5,143 bases of DNA from positions 1 through 5,143 of the forward strand of contig JACCVE010000005.1 of assembly GCA_013698285.1 (NCBI GenBank), in the 5' to 3' direction. This document shows positions 4,682-5,143 of this stretch, in pieces. The notes beneath the pieces were generated by a model. The model saw only the letters and a list, made by a program, of their open reading frames with translations. It was not told where the DNA came from and searched no databases. The DNA comes from Chloroflexia bacterium (lineage in GTDB: Bacteria > Chloroflexota > Chloroflexia > Thermomicrobiales > UBA6265). Within the stretch, counting starts at the first letter, position 1. Each line of letters opens with the position of its first letter. Both the position numbers and the translations under genes were made by a program.

Positions 4682-5143
4682 ATGTCCGACCGCGACTCCC
4701 TCGACTTCATCTCCTACATCCGTGAGAACCAGGAGACGTTCCTCCGGCTGCTGACCCAGCACCTCCAGTTGACGCTGTACTCCGTCGCGCTCGGGTTGCT
4801 CATCGCCCTGCCGCTGGCGGTGCTCGCCAGCCGGATCGGCCCGCTCGCCAGGCCGATGACCTGGCTCGCGGCGATCGGCCAGACGATCCCGAGCCTGGCG
4901 GTCCTCGCCCTGATGCTGCCGCTCCTGGGGATCGGGTTCCAGCCCTCCCTCTTCGCCCTGACGATCCGGGCCATCCTACCGATCTTCCTGAACGCCTACG
5001 TCGGAATCACGAACGCCGACCAGGCGGTGGTCGACGCCGCCCGGGGAATGGGGGCGAGCAACGCCCAACTGCTGTTCATGGTCGAGATCCCGCTCGCCAG
5101 CCCGGTGCTCTTCGCCGGGATCCAGACCGCGACCGTCCAGAAC
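4682..5143 (+). CDS. opuCD: Osmoprotectant ABC transporter permease, second subunit (C-terminus beyond the right edge)
   Basis: The 154 codons visible begin at the ATG 4682, 9 nt after GGAGGTGA (4665-4672) and 9 nt after the permease 1 stop. About 60-70 residues are missing compared with the family. Hydrophobic segments lie at about 28-50, 57-83 and 90-108, with a further segment beginning near 140. The coupling loop reads DAARGMG (118-124) then VEIPLASP (134-141), again with Asp in place of the usual first Glu. It is clearly a paralogue of permease 1 but divergent: it has a longer, more polar N-terminus (1-27), and ILPIFLNAYVGI (98-109) lacks the Arg-Asn pair seen in permease 1. The two are best read as non-identical partners, as in OpuCB/OpuCD and YehW/YehY. 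The extracellular substrate-binding protein is expected just downstream and would decide the substrate. Confidence 0.9.
   Translation, partial: MSDRDSLDFISYIRENQETFLRLLTQHLQLTLYSVALGLLIALPLAVLASRIGPLARPMTWLAAIGQTIPSLAVLALMLPLLGIGFQPSLFALTIRAILPIFLNAYVGITNADQAVVDAARGMGASNAQLLFMVEIPLASPVLFAGIQTATVQN

Noticed and set aside
1..5143. CRISPR array, insertion sequence, phage or defence genes
   Set aside because: No regularly spaced repeats, transposase motifs, terminal inverted repeats with target duplications, or defence-type domains were seen on either strand.

Overview
The window is a G+C-rich bacterial segment with tightly packed genes and strongly G/C-biased third codon positions. That bias is why long antisense open frames run through every gene. 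The protein styles (a multi-PAS/GAF soluble sensor and an OpuC-like osmoprotectant transporter with two short permeases) fit a G+C-rich lineage such as Chloroflexota (Thermomicrobia-like). This taxonomic guess is weak and rests on general resemblance only.

Layout, left to right. (1) Positions 1-1440, minus strand: the N-terminal 480 residues of a cytosolic sensor protein (PAS-PAS-GAF, then the start of a second GAF). Its output domain lies beyond the left edge. (2) 1441-1881: a 441-bp gap with no convincing gene. It holds a stem-loop just after the next gene's stop, a 16-bp perfect palindrome and a weak extended -10 candidate for the sensor gene. (3) 1882-2670, minus strand: a stand-alone class I glutamine amidotransferase with an intact Cys-His-Glu triad. 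(4) 2671-3012: a 342-bp divergent intergenic region. It carries a near-consensus sigma-70 promoter (TTGACA, 17 bp, TACACT) reading right, recurring GCCATCGC elements around and downstream of its start point, two mutually exclusive leader hairpins, and a separate 10-bp inverted repeat on the amidotransferase side. (5) 3013-5143, plus strand: an ABC-importer operon of the OpuC/OpuB/YehXYW type, in the order ATPase, permease 1 and permease 2 (cut by the right edge). The first two genes overlap by 17 nt and the next two are 9 nt apart.

Working together: the ATPase and the two different permeases should form a heteromeric importer for a quaternary-ammonium compatible solute (glycine betaine, choline, carnitine or similar). 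The substrate-binding protein is not in the window and is probably encoded just downstream. The ATPase ends in one degenerate CBS-like unit and an acidic tail, a reduced version of the ionic-strength-sensing tail known in this family. The amidotransferase and sensor share a strand, but the 441-bp gap with its own stem-loop argues against a simple operon. Any functional link to the transporter is inference from position.

I see no clearly undescribed system. The most informative unexplained signals are the repeat and hairpin architecture between the promoter and the ATPase start, and the reduced C-terminus of the ATPase.
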